NCBI GenBank assembly: GCA_031287295.1
Contig: JAITTH010000055.1
Coordinates: 1 to 13,038, forward strand
Length of the DNA: 13,038 nt
Source: Eubacteriales Family XIII. Incertae Sedis bacterium
Lineage (GTDB): Bacteria > Bacillota > Clostridia > Peptostreptococcales > Anaerovoracaceae
Direction of reading: 5' to 3'
This document shows, one piece after another, positions 1-6,356 of this stretch; position 1 is the stretch's first letter, and each line of letters starts with the position of its first letter. The translations under genes and the position numbers were made by a program. The notes below the pieces were generated by a model. That model was given only the letters and a program-made list of their open reading frames with translations. It had not been told where the DNA came from and did no database searches.

Positions 1-598
1 CTGAATTCTGCAATCCGGAAGTTTTTTTGTCAAGATCGGCAAAACCTGTCGCCAATCCCGTTATTCCGGAAGGGGCATCTTTCATTTCTTCCATCTTCTT
101 CAGCGTTTTTTCAAGTGCCGTAGCAATAGGTATGAAGTCTTTTGATTGTCGCGATTGCCCGATGTCTAAAATGCGTTTTTCTGCATCATCCAGAACATCT
201 ATCGCATCTTCACGATCTTCGTAACTCTTGGAAATGATTTCTCCGGACTCTTCAATCAGTCTGCGCAAGATGGCCTTTTCTGTAACGATCTTTGCATATT
301 GTGCCGCACTTGAGGGTGAAGGGACGCTGTTCACAAGCTCTCCCAGATAGCCTTCTCCACCGGATGCCTCAAGTCTTTTGTTCTTTTTCAGGATTTCCGC
401 AACCGTTAGAATATCCGCTTCTTCCCCTCTCCGATAGAGCTTACTCATTGCATCAAAAATTTCACCATTTGCACCATGGTAAAAATCTTCTTTTTGGAGA
501 GATTCCATAATGTCATAGAGCGCTTGTTTGCTTTGTAGCGCGGCGCCGAGCACGGATCGTTCCGCCTCTTCGCTGTATGGGGGAACTCGACCTTCCAT
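1..598 (-). CDS. dnaB: Replicative DNA helicase DnaB, N-terminal part (runs off left edge)
   Basis: The ring helicase that unwinds DNA at the replication fork. The visible 199 codons read from an ATG at 598 and stay open to the window edge. The N-terminus (MEGRVPPYSEEAERSVLGAA) is the classic DnaB start, followed by the helical N-terminal domain that contacts primase (about residues 8-110) and a linker helix region (about 110-175). The last visible residues, TGLATGFADLDKKTSGLQNS (180-199), are the opening of the RecA-like ATPase domain just before the Walker A loop, which lies outside the window. The start is 3 bases after the rplI stop, so it is probably translationally coupled; no strong Shine-Dalgarno precedes it. 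The rplI-dnaB pair is a standard Firmicutes neighbourhood. What is missing is due to the window boundary, not to a broken gene. Confidence 0.96.
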   Translation of the reverse strand, partial: MEGRVPPYSEEAERSVLGAALQSKQALYDIMESLQKEDFYHGANGEIFDAMSKLYRRGEEADILTVAEILKKNKRLEASGGEGYLGELVNSVPSPSSAAQYAKIVTEKAILRRLIEESGEIISKSYEDREDAIDVLDDAEKRILDIGQSRQSKDFIPIATALEKTLKKMEEMKDAPSGITGLATGFADLDKKTSGLQNS

Positions 599-601
599 TT
601 T

Positions 602-1054
602 TTATGAGGCAGTCGCTTGAACGATCACGCGTAATACAGTGCTTACATCGGCATAAATTTTCACATCAACTTCGTATTCACCAATTTCTTTAATGGGTGT
701 CTTTAGTTGAATTTTTTTCTTGTCCACAAAGATATCGTGCTCCTGATGAACCGCCTCTGCAATATTCTGAGTCGTTACGGATCCGAACAATTTTCCGGCA
801 TCGCCCACTTTTTCGGAGATGGTTACGGTAAGATTTTCCAACTTCGCGGCAATTTCTTGCGCTTGCAGAAGGTTATCCGCTTTGATTTCTGCGATCTTTG
901 CCTTACGATGCTCTATAATTTTTATGTTTGCCTCCGTAGCAGGCATTGCAAACCCTTTCGGGAAGAGCATATTCCGTGCGTAGCCATCTGCTACATTCAC
1001 GACATCTCCCGTTTTCCCTTTTCCAGAGACATCTTCGAGAAGAATTACTTTCAT
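602..1054 (-). CDS. rplI: 50S ribosomal protein bL9
   Basis: Large-subunit protein that binds 23S rRNA near the L1 stalk and has an extended two-domain shape. The 150-residue length is typical. It begins MKVILLEDVSGKGKTGDVV, followed by the bL9 signature region with VADGYARNMLFPKGFA (residues 21-36). A charged connecting helix follows (about 45-75), then the C-terminal domain with KLFGSVTTQNIAEA. The ATG at 1054 is preceded by a strong AGGAGG site (1061-1066). It sits between gdpP and dnaB, as in most Firmicutes, and is probably cotranscribed with both. Confidence 0.98.
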   Translation of the reverse strand: MKVILLEDVSGKGKTGDVVNVADGYARNMLFPKGFAMPATEANIKIIEHRKAKIAEIKADNLLQAQEIAAKLENLTVTISEKVGDAGKLFGSVTTQNIAEAVHQEHDIFVDKKKIQLKTPIKEIGEYEVDVKIYADVSTVLRVIVQATAS

Positions 1055-1070
1055 GTTTGTCCTCCTGTTC

Positions 1071-1091
1071 TGCCGCGCTTCCGCACAGGCA
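1071..1091 (-). promoter_or_regulatory. Small hairpin directly upstream of the rplI ribosome binding site
   Basis: Read on the minus strand, the 57-base gap between gdpP and rplI can fold into TGCC-(T)-GTGC, loop GGAA, GCGC-GGCA. That is eight pairs, one of them G-U, with one bulged T and a GNRA-type tetraloop. It ends 4 bases before the AGGAGG of rplI and has no following T-run, so it does not look like a terminator. It may affect rplI translation or mark an mRNA processing site. This is seen in sequence only, and a hairpin this small could be chance. Confidence 0.35.
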
Positions 1092-1111
1092 TCCTTTTGG
1101 CTTTCGCCTTT

Positions 1112-3115
1112 TTATTTTTGCAGATATCCTGTAATCGTATCTGCTTCGCGAATATACATCTTCAACAGATCTATCACTTCTTCTTGCTGTTTTCCGACAA
1201 TCTGCGCCGCGGCCATCGTAAGATGTCCACCTCCACCAAAACGTTCCATGATGAGCTGTACATTGAGACCGCCTAACGATCTTGCGCTGATTACAACCTG
1301 ATTGTGCGTTTCTCCAACAACAAAACTTGCCCGAACCCCTTTCACGTCCAACAGCTCGTCTGCCGCTTGCGCCGCAATGACCTGTGCGTTATCGCGCTTG
1401 CCTTCATTGCGAGAAATGGCAATTCCGTTTTCGGTGAACTCTGCGTTTGCAATGATCGCACTTCTTTGCCGGAAATCGAGCATGTCTGTCTGTAAAATTT
1501 GACGAACCTGCGTACTGTCTCCACCATTTGCACGTAACCACGCCGCGGCTTCAAAGGTTCTTGTTCCGGTCTTGATGGAGAAACTGTTTGTATCCACAAA
1601 GATACCTGCAAGAAGTAGCTCTGCTTCATATTTGTTGATTTTTACCGCAAAGTTGCTCTCGTATTGAATCAACTCTGTAATGAGTTCCGATGTTGACGAT
1701 GCGTTCGGCTCCATAAACGCCAACATGGCATTGTCTATATAACCTTCCATCTTTCGGTGATGATCGATAATCACAATGCGGTCTGTTTTTGTTAAGAGCT
1801 CTTGACACTCCGTCATCGCCGGGATGTGTGTATCGACAATCACGACCAAAGTATCTTCGTCAATCGCTGCCAAGGCCTCTTCTCCCGTAATGATCGTATA
1901 TTCGCCTGTATCCACAGTTTCTTTATACACGTCCTCAAAGCTATGACTGTAAGAACTGATGATAATCGCGGCTTCTTTATCATTTGCGGTGACAAATCGG
2001 TAAACACCAACGGCGGCGCCCAAAGAATCCAAATCCGGATTGCGATGCCCCATAATAAAAACTTTTGAAGACTGTTCGATGAGGCGTTTCAGTGCCTGCG
2101 ACATTCTGCGCGATTTTCCCTTTTTTCGGAATCCGACAAACTGTGTAACTCCACCGTAGTAACTGACATCTTTTCCGCTCTTGACGACAGCCTGGTCGCC
2201 ACCGCGTCCAAGTGCCAAATCAAGCGCAAAGGCGGCAAATTCTTCAATTTGTCCGTACGAAACGCCTTCAATGCCAACGCCTATGCTGATGCTCGCAGAA
2301 AAATCCGCCTCTGTTTCAATGCCTCGAATTTCGTCGAGGATTTGAAAATATCCGTCTTCCAGAAAGCCAAAATACTGCGTGTCGAAGACAAGGTGATATC
2401 GATCTCGTCGAAGGCGCAGCACAGAAGCTTTGATTTTTTCTGCCCACCTCCGTATGGTTTCATCAATCGCCGCAGCAACGAATTCCTTGCTCCCGTCGGT
2501 GGAATTGGAAAGGAGCTCTTCGTAATTGTCAACAATGACATGGATGATCCCTTTTTCTTCCGCGCTGAACAGCGGAGTCAAATTGCCGGTGGTTGCCACT
2601 TCTGTAAAAAGCAACACCATTCCACGACCGGCCGCCGTCGCATTGAGGTAAGCAGAGGAGACGCTGTAAAGCCTTCCTCGCGCTTCAATGCGTAATTTGC
2701 GCTGTGCCTCCCCGGGATAAAATACCCTCGCTTCTTCCAGCGTAAGGTCGAGAAGTGAAACTTTCAGTTCTCTCGCAAGAGGATATAGGAGGCGAAACTT
2801 ATCGTTGACAATCAAGAGCGTTCCGTCACTTGCGGCCACGCACATCGGCAAGGGATGGTTTAATATCGCGTCCCGTAAGGATTCCTCGATTTCGTTTCCC
2901 GCATCTTCCAGAAAGGGTCCGATCCAACGACTTTGTTGTGCCCGAATGGACCACAACGCAATAATCGTGGCAACAATCGTTAAGACTGCAAACAGAATTT
3001 TTGCAAAGACCGAAAGAACGTTTAGACAGAAAAGCCCGCCGGACAAAAGAACCAGCGCAAGCACCGTACATATGACATACGGCAACCATATCCGTCTAAG
3101 GAGTTTTTCGCTCAT
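1112..3115 (-). CDS. gdpP: GdpP-type cyclic-di-AMP phosphodiesterase (membrane, PAS-GGDEF-DHH-DHHA1)
   Basis: Membrane-anchored enzyme that hydrolyses the second messenger c-di-AMP to pApA, which controls potassium and osmotic balance and wall stress. The 667 residues show two N-terminal membrane helices (about 13-34 and 37-57) and a PAS-like domain (about 80-175). A degenerate GGDEF domain (about 185-325) keeps ISIGVG and the ALGRGGDQAVVK tail but lacks the active GGDEF signature. The DHH phosphoesterase domain has HRNPDLD (357-363), VDTH (427-430), DHH (451-453) and GIFVDTNSF (504-512). The DHHA1 domain carries GGGGH (627-631). All expected metal-binding Asp and His residues are present, so it should be active. 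The ATG is 22 bases after rpsR and has no clear Shine-Dalgarno; the next in-frame codon upstream that matters is a stop, which fixes the start region. Downstream are rplI and dnaB, the usual order. Confidence 0.95.
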   Translation of the reverse strand: MSEKLLRRIWLPYVICTVLALVLLSGGLFCLNVLSVFAKILFAVLTIVATIIALWSIRAQQSRWIGPFLEDAGNEIEESLRDAILNHPLPMCVAASDGTLLIVNDKFRLLYPLARELKVSLLDLTLEEARVFYPGEAQRKLRIEARGRLYSVSSAYLNATAAGRGMVLLFTEVATTGNLTPLFSAEEKGIIHVIVDNYEELLSNSTDGSKEFVAAAIDETIRRWAEKIKASVLRLRRDRYHLVFDTQYFGFLEDGYFQILDEIRGIETEADFSASISIGVGIEGVSYGQIEEFAAFALDLALGRGGDQAVVKSGKDVSYYGGVTQFVGFRKKGKSRRMSQALKRLIEQSSKVFIMGHRNPDLDSLGAAVGVYRFVTANDKEAAIIISSYSHSFEDVYKETVDTGEYTIITGEEALAAIDEDTLVVIVDTHIPAMTECQELLTKTDRIVIIDHHRKMEGYIDNAMLAFMEPNASSTSELITELIQYESNFAVKINKYEAELLLAGIFVDTNSFSIKTGTRTFEAAAWLRANGGDSTQVRQILQTDMLDFRQRSAIIANAEFTENGIAISRNEGKRDNAQVIAAQAADELLDVKGVRASFVVGETHNQVVISARSLGGLNVQLIMERFGGGGHLTMAAAQIVGKQQEEVIDLLKMYIREADTITGYLQK

Positions 3116-3137
3116 CGTGCAAGATGCTTTCTGAAAC

Positions 3138-3377
3138 TCAGTCTCTTACATAGGGGAGCAATGCGACAACACGGGCACGCTTTATGGCACGCGCGATTTC
3201 ACGTTGGTGAATGGCACAGGTACCGGTTACGCGTTTCGGAAGAATTTTCCCGCGGTCACTGATAAACTTTGATAAAGTCTCCACATCTTTATAATCGATT
3301 TTTGAATTTTTTTCGGCGCAGAATTGGCATACTTTTTTCTTGCGCATGCCTCCGCTTCTTTTTGGTCTGCTTTCCAT
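3138..3377 (-). CDS. rpsR: 30S ribosomal protein bS18
   Basis: Small-subunit protein that binds 16S rRNA in the platform as a partner of bS6. The 79 residues include the family core IDYKDVETLSKFISDRGKIL and the C-terminal KRARVVALLPYV. The N-terminus has a CxxC pair (C17, C20) and a further Cys at 54, so this is the cysteine-containing form of S18, possibly zinc binding. The ATG at 3377 follows an AAGGAG site with 8-base spacing. It lies in the conserved rpsF-ssb-rpsR operon, 36 bases after ssb. Confidence 0.97.
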   Translation of the reverse strand: MESRPKRSGGMRKKKVCQFCAEKNSKIDYKDVETLSKFISDRGKILPKRVTGTCAIHQREIARAIKRARVVALLPYVRD

Positions 3378-3413
3378 ATTGGTTACTCCTTTTTTGAGAA
3401 ACGTATGCCGCCC

Positions 3414-3902
3414 TTAGAACGGCAAATCGTCATCGTCATCATCAAGAAGAGAAAAATCGCTCGGTATCGGTGTGGAAGATGGCTTCACGGAAGCACCTCC
3501 CGCATTTGCACCACCAAAACTTCCGGCTCCGGAAGGCTCTGATGCTTCGGGAAATTCCGCATTCCCCCAAGAAGATCCGCCACCTTGCGCGTTTGAACTC
3601 TTCGGGCCTCCGAATTCCACCCTGTTTGCAATACACTCGTCCGTGTAGATTCTTTGGCCGTCCTTTTCATAGCTATCGTGCTTCCAACGACCTTCTACTT
3701 CAACGCGACTTCCCTTTTTCATGTATCGTTCAACAAATTCTGCCGTTTTTCCAAAGGCAACAACACGTATAAAATCTGCTCGTTCTTCTCGAGAAAATGA
3801 ATCTCGAACCGCAATGGTTAACCGAGCAATTGCCAACTGATTGGCTCCGTATCTTACCTCCGGATCTCGGGCGAGGTTTCCGGTTAGTATGACTACATTC
3901 AT
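3414..3902 (-). CDS. ssb: Single-stranded DNA-binding protein SSB
   Basis: Coats single-stranded DNA in replication, repair and recombination, and recruits partners through its acidic tail. The 162 residues comprise an OB fold (about 1-103; MNVVILTGNLARDPEVRY at the start, FIRVVAFGKTAEFVERYMKKG in the middle) and a flexible Gly/Ser/Ala/Pro-rich linker (about 105-150). The tail is a run of six Asp followed by LPF, the canonical partner-binding tip. The ATG at 3902 is preceded by an AGGAGG (3908-3913) that overlaps the stop codon of rpsF, 9 bases upstream. This spacing suggests coupled translation. Confidence 0.97.
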   Translation of the reverse strand: MNVVILTGNLARDPEVRYGANQLAIARLTIAVRDSFSREERADFIRVVAFGKTAEFVERYMKKGSRVEVEGRWKHDSYEKDGQRIYTDECIANRVEFGGPKSSNAQGGGSSWGNAEFPEASEPSGAGSFGGANAGGASVKPSSTPIPSDFSLLDDDDDDLPF

Positions 3903-3911
3903 ATTTTCCTC

Positions 3912-4211
3912 CTATGCCGTCTGGACATCTTCGTCTTTGTTGATAATCAAATGACGAACGACATCGTCCGAAATACGAAGTCTACGATCCAACTCCTTCG
4001 GAAGATCTGTCGGCGCATTAAATTCAATAAGAACATAATGACCATTGTTCTTCTTTTGGATTGGATAAGCCAATCTTTTCGTTCCGATTACGTTTACATT
4101 GACGACTTCGCCTCCGTCGTTGATGATCTCTTTTACGAGTTCGACAGTTGCGTCTTTCTTTTCGCCATCTAATGCATCCGCAATGATGAACATGATCTCA
4201 TAGCGATTCAC
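3912..4211 (-). CDS. rpsF: 30S ribosomal protein bS6 (GTG start)
   Basis: Small-subunit platform protein that pairs with bS18. I place the start at the GTG at 4211, giving 99 residues beginning (V/M)NRYEIMFIIADAL, the usual bS6 N-terminus and length. A strong GGGAGG site (4219-4224) lies 7 bases upstream. The frame stays open to an ATG at 4262, but that would add 17 residues with no family resemblance and would put the Shine-Dalgarno inside the gene. The body contains IGTKRLAYPIQKKNNGHYVLIEF, typical of bS6. It is the first gene of the rpsF-ssb-rpsR-gdpP-rplI-dnaB run and has its own promoter and a structured leader. Confidence 0.97.
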   Translation of the reverse strand: MNRYEIMFIIADALDGEKKDATVELVKEIINDGGEVVNVNVIGTKRLAYPIQKKNNGHYVLIEFNAPTDLPKELDRRLRISDDVVRHLIINKDEDVQTA

Positions 4212-4322
4212 GGTAACACCTCCCTTCGGTCTGAATGGCCTCGTTATTGAGGCAGAGAGCATTCGGGCCAGAAGCCCTTCTATTCAGAATGCTTTTTAAG
4301 GTAGAGCGGTTAGCTCTACCTT
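4212..4322 (-). promoter_or_regulatory. Structured 5' leader of rpsF with alternative hairpins (candidate ribosomal-protein autoregulatory element)
   Basis: The predicted transcript starts near 4320, so the leader is about 110 nt. The first element is a perfect 10-bp hairpin at the 5' end: AAGGTAGAGC and GCTCTACCTT with loop TAACC (4298-4322). Next, GCATTC (4292-4287) can pair with GAATGC (4264-4259), enclosing GGGC/GCCC. Alternatively the same GAATG (4264-4260) can pair with CATTC (4237-4233). That second form stacks on GCCTC/GAGGC (loop AATAAC, 4238-4253), leaves a 6-base bulge, and ends 8 bases before the GGGAGG of rpsF. A third option pairs TCTGAAT (4288-4282) with ATTCAGA (4236-4230). 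These pairings exclude one another. In many bacteria an rpsF leader motif is bound by S6:S18 to repress the operon. I infer a similar role here but cannot match the published consensus by eye. Confidence 0.5.
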
Positions 4323-4326
4323 ATGT

Positions 4327-4355
4327 ATTGTACTATAAAGGTTCGCGCCTTTCAA
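4327..4355 (-). promoter_or_regulatory. Sigma-A type promoter of the rpsF operon
   Basis: On the minus strand, TTGAAA (4355-4350) is followed by a 17-base spacer and TACAAT (4332-4327). Each hexamer is close to consensus and the spacing is ideal. The predicted start is near 4320, at the foot of the 5' hairpin of the leader. The -35 box is exactly the loop of the hairpin that follows glpX. Confidence 0.75.
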
Positions 4356-4362
4356 GGCGCGA
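4343..4362 (-). terminator. Hairpin after glpX, possible weak terminator
   Basis: Perfect 7-bp inverted repeat TCGCGCC/GGCGCGA with a 6-base loop, starting 3 bases after the glpX stop codon. On the minus strand it is followed by ACCTTTATAG, a poor T-run, so termination may be partial. On the plus strand the downstream bases are more T-rich, but no plus-strand gene exists here. It is GC-rich and well placed at the end of the plsC-glpX operon. Its loop is also the -35 of the rpsF promoter. Confidence 0.5.
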
Positions 4363-4365
4363 CTT

Positions 4366-5415
4366 TTATTTTTGATACTTGCGAATTGCCGCGGAAATCT
4401 CTTCGTCTGAGAGCTGCTTCTGCGCCCAATGGTGAAGGGAAAGATCTCTGGCACTGGGCACATCCTTTTGGTAGGTATGCGTTCCGCGAATGTTCAGCGT
4501 ATTCGTATGTACGTGCTGATCGCGATAACGAACACCCTCCAGCCAGTACGCGTTGGTTACCGCGGTGACGATGACCGTGTGTACGTAGCCGCTAACCAAA
4601 TCGTCAATGGTTAAAATGTCTTCATTCACATCCTGGAAGTTCAGTTTTTCTCCCATCTCTTTTTCGGTGAGCGCCACATCCAAACGTCCTTGCATATTAC
4701 CGCCAAGGCACTTGAGCGCAGCAGCCGTAATAACACCTTCCGGACCACCACCGGCACCGAGTAGCATGTCGATACCGCTATCCGGGAAACAGGTAGCAAT
4801 GCCGGGCAGTAAATCGCCTGCGGGAAGCTGCATAATCATCGCGCCCGTCGAACGGATTTCGCTGATGAGATCATTGTGCCGATCTCTTCCCAAAACGGCA
4901 ATGGTCAATTCGCTTGGTTTTTTTTCAAGTGCAATCGCAACTTTTAAGATGTTTTCCGTATAGGAACGTCTGAGATCGATAGCATGTCGTGCCTTCGGAC
5001 CAACAACCATCTTCCACATATACATTTCTTGCGCATTCAGAAGCGCACCTCGATCGGCAACCGCCATGACGGCACATGCCCCCGGAAGCCCTTTTGCACA
5101 CAGGCTTGTTCCTTCGAGTGGGTCAATCGCGATGTCAAGATCGGCTTCGCCTTCTCTGTCTTTGTACATCCCAACGGCTTCGCCGTACTCAAAGCGGTAG
5201 GAGTTATCAAGAGAACCCTCTGTTGAGACAATACGCGCCTTTGTTTCCAATTCATCAAACATACACTGCATCGCGCGCACCGCAGCATAGTCCGAGGCCT
5301 CTTTTGCGCCATGTCCAATGGTTCGCGCCGCTTCAATGGCGGCAAATTCACAAACGCGTTGAAAGGTTTCAAAGGATGGCAGCTTTTTCACTTCATTGTT
5401 TTTTGTATTGTTCAC
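4366..5415 (-). CDS. glpX: Fructose-1,6-bisphosphatase class II (GTG start)
   Basis: Cytoplasmic metal-dependent phosphatase that converts fructose 1,6-bisphosphate to fructose 6-phosphate in gluconeogenesis. The GTG at 5415 follows an AAGGAGG (5422-5428) at 6 bases and gives 349 residues. The ATG at 5448 would overlap the preceding gene and lacks this signal. Family hallmarks are the N-terminal helix with AIEAARTIGHGAKEASD (the Lys is a conserved active-site residue), metal-binding DPLEGT (98-103) and GAGGGPEGV (220-228) with the catalytic Glu. The TEGSLDNS segment stands where other members have a conserved GEGxxD-type acidic stretch. It is slightly longer than the usual 320-336 residues because of a short N-terminal extension. 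It is the last gene of a four-gene run, 26 bases after the nucleotidyltransferase. Confidence 0.93.
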   Translation of the reverse strand: MNNTKNNEVKKLPSFETFQRVCEFAAIEAARTIGHGAKEASDYAAVRAMQCMFDELETKARIVSTEGSLDNSYRFEYGEAVGMYKDREGEADLDIAIDPLEGTSLCAKGLPGACAVMAVADRGALLNAQEMYMWKMVVGPKARHAIDLRRSYTENILKVAIALEKKPSELTIAVLGRDRHNDLISEIRSTGAMIMQLPAGDLLPGIATCFPDSGIDMLLGAGGGPEGVITAAALKCLGGNMQGRLDVALTEKEMGEKLNFQDVNEDILTIDDLVSGYVHTVIVTAVTNAYWLEGVRYRDQHVHTNTLNIRGTHTYQKDVPSARDLSLHHWAQKQLSDEEISAAIRKYQK

Positions 5416-5441
5416 GTCGTTCCTCCTTTTTTGGAATGCTC

Positions 5442-6356
5442 TTACCAAAGTTTTTCCGGATACAGGCCCTTATCTTTTAACGATTGCAGGGCAGCAATAA
5501 CGTGCGGTTTATCTTCGGCGTAGGTAACGCCATACCAGTGATCTTCCGAACGAAGCACTTTCACAGTTGCCTTCTTTTGTTTGATTAATTCGTCTATTTT
5601 CCGGGGCAGCAAATACTCCCCTTTTAAAGGGTTTTCGAGAAGCGTTTCTGATAGAAATGCAGGGAAGCCATCGACAATTTCCTGCATAAACGATGGAGTA
5701 AAAGCCCAACAGTTCATAGAGACGGTCGCAGCCGGGGACAAGGGTATCCATGTATCATTGTTGTCTGCATAGAAAATCGCCCCGTCTTTTTGCACAATTT
5801 TCAGTCGCTCCTCAATCTCAGTCAGAAAATCTTCTTCATCTGTTTTGCAAACACCTCGCGCCACACTCCCATATTCCGTCAGCGTATTGGGAAGGAGATA
5901 TCCGACCATGGCAAATCGTTTCTTATCATCATCTTTGGCCGATTGCAAATACTCGTAAAGCAAACGAAACGCATGTGGACCATAATAGTCGTCTGCGTTG
6001 ATGACCGCAAATGCGCCTTGAACTTTTTGTGAGGCCGCCATCACCGCGTGGCACGTGCCCCAAGGCTTCACTCTCCCGCTTGGAACCGAAAAACCATCAG
6101 GAAGATCTTCCGTCTTTTGAAAGGCATAGTCTATCTTCAAATGACGTGCGGCACCGGAATCCATAAGCGCACGCATATCTTCTTCCATTTCTTCTTTGAT
6201 GATGAAGATGACGTTTTCAAAGCCTGCCATCATCGCATCGTACAGCGAAAAATCGACAATGATTTCGCCGTGGCTCCCAACCGGGTCCATCTGCTTGAGT
6301 CCACCATAACGGCTGCCCATCCCGGCGGCCATAATAATGAGCGTCGGATTATTCAT
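5442..6356 (-). CDS. Sugar-phosphate nucleotidyltransferase-like protein (substrate unknown)
   Basis: A 304-residue protein with the GT-A-like NTP transferase fold. The N-terminal nucleotide-binding loop is MAAGMGSRYGGLKQ (about 9-22). The base and sugar contact region has WGTCHAV (99-105), and the Mg-binding Asp pair lies in NADDYYG (120-126). The C-terminal part has GEYLLPRKIDELI and HWYGVTYAEDK. Such enzymes transfer NMP from an NTP to a sugar or alditol phosphate. The sequence does not look like a standard GalU, RmlA or GlmU and I cannot name the substrate. The ATG at 6356 is chosen because AAAGGGA lies 5 bases upstream and the reading MNNPTLIIMAAG matches the family start. It overlaps the PAP2 gene by 8 bases (ATGAATAA), so coupling is likely. 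Neighbours suggest envelope or phospholipid work, by inference only. Confidence 0.8.
   Translation of the reverse strand: MNNPTLIIMAAGMGSRYGGLKQMDPVGSHGEIIVDFSLYDAMMAGFENVIFIIKEEMEEDMRALMDSGAARHLKIDYAFQKTEDLPDGFSVPSGRVKPWGTCHAVMAASQKVQGAFAVINADDYYGPHAFRLLYEYLQSAKDDDKKRFAMVGYLLPNTLTEYGSVARGVCKTDEEDFLTEIEERLKIVQKDGAIFYADNNDTWIPLSPAATVSMNCWAFTPSFMQEIVDGFPAFLSETLLENPLKGEYLLPRKIDELIKQKKATVKVLRSEDHWYGVTYAEDKPHVIAALQSLKDKGLYPEKLW

Noticed and set aside
707..1276. 189-codon plus-strand open frame opposite rplI and the end of gdpP
   Set aside because: It lies antisense across two well-supported genes and has shadow-frame composition.
3912..4262. Longer rpsF start at an ATG at 4262
   Set aside because: The extra 17 residues do not resemble bS6 and the strong Shine-Dalgarno sits just before the GTG at 4211.
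4343..4362. Rho-independent terminator for a plus-strand transcript
   Set aside because: The T-rich side faces the plus direction, but there is no plus-strand gene in the window for it to serve.
4366..5448. Longer glpX start at an ATG at 5448
   Set aside because: It would overlap the upstream gene and has no ribosome binding site, whereas the GTG at 5415 has AAGGAGG at good spacing.
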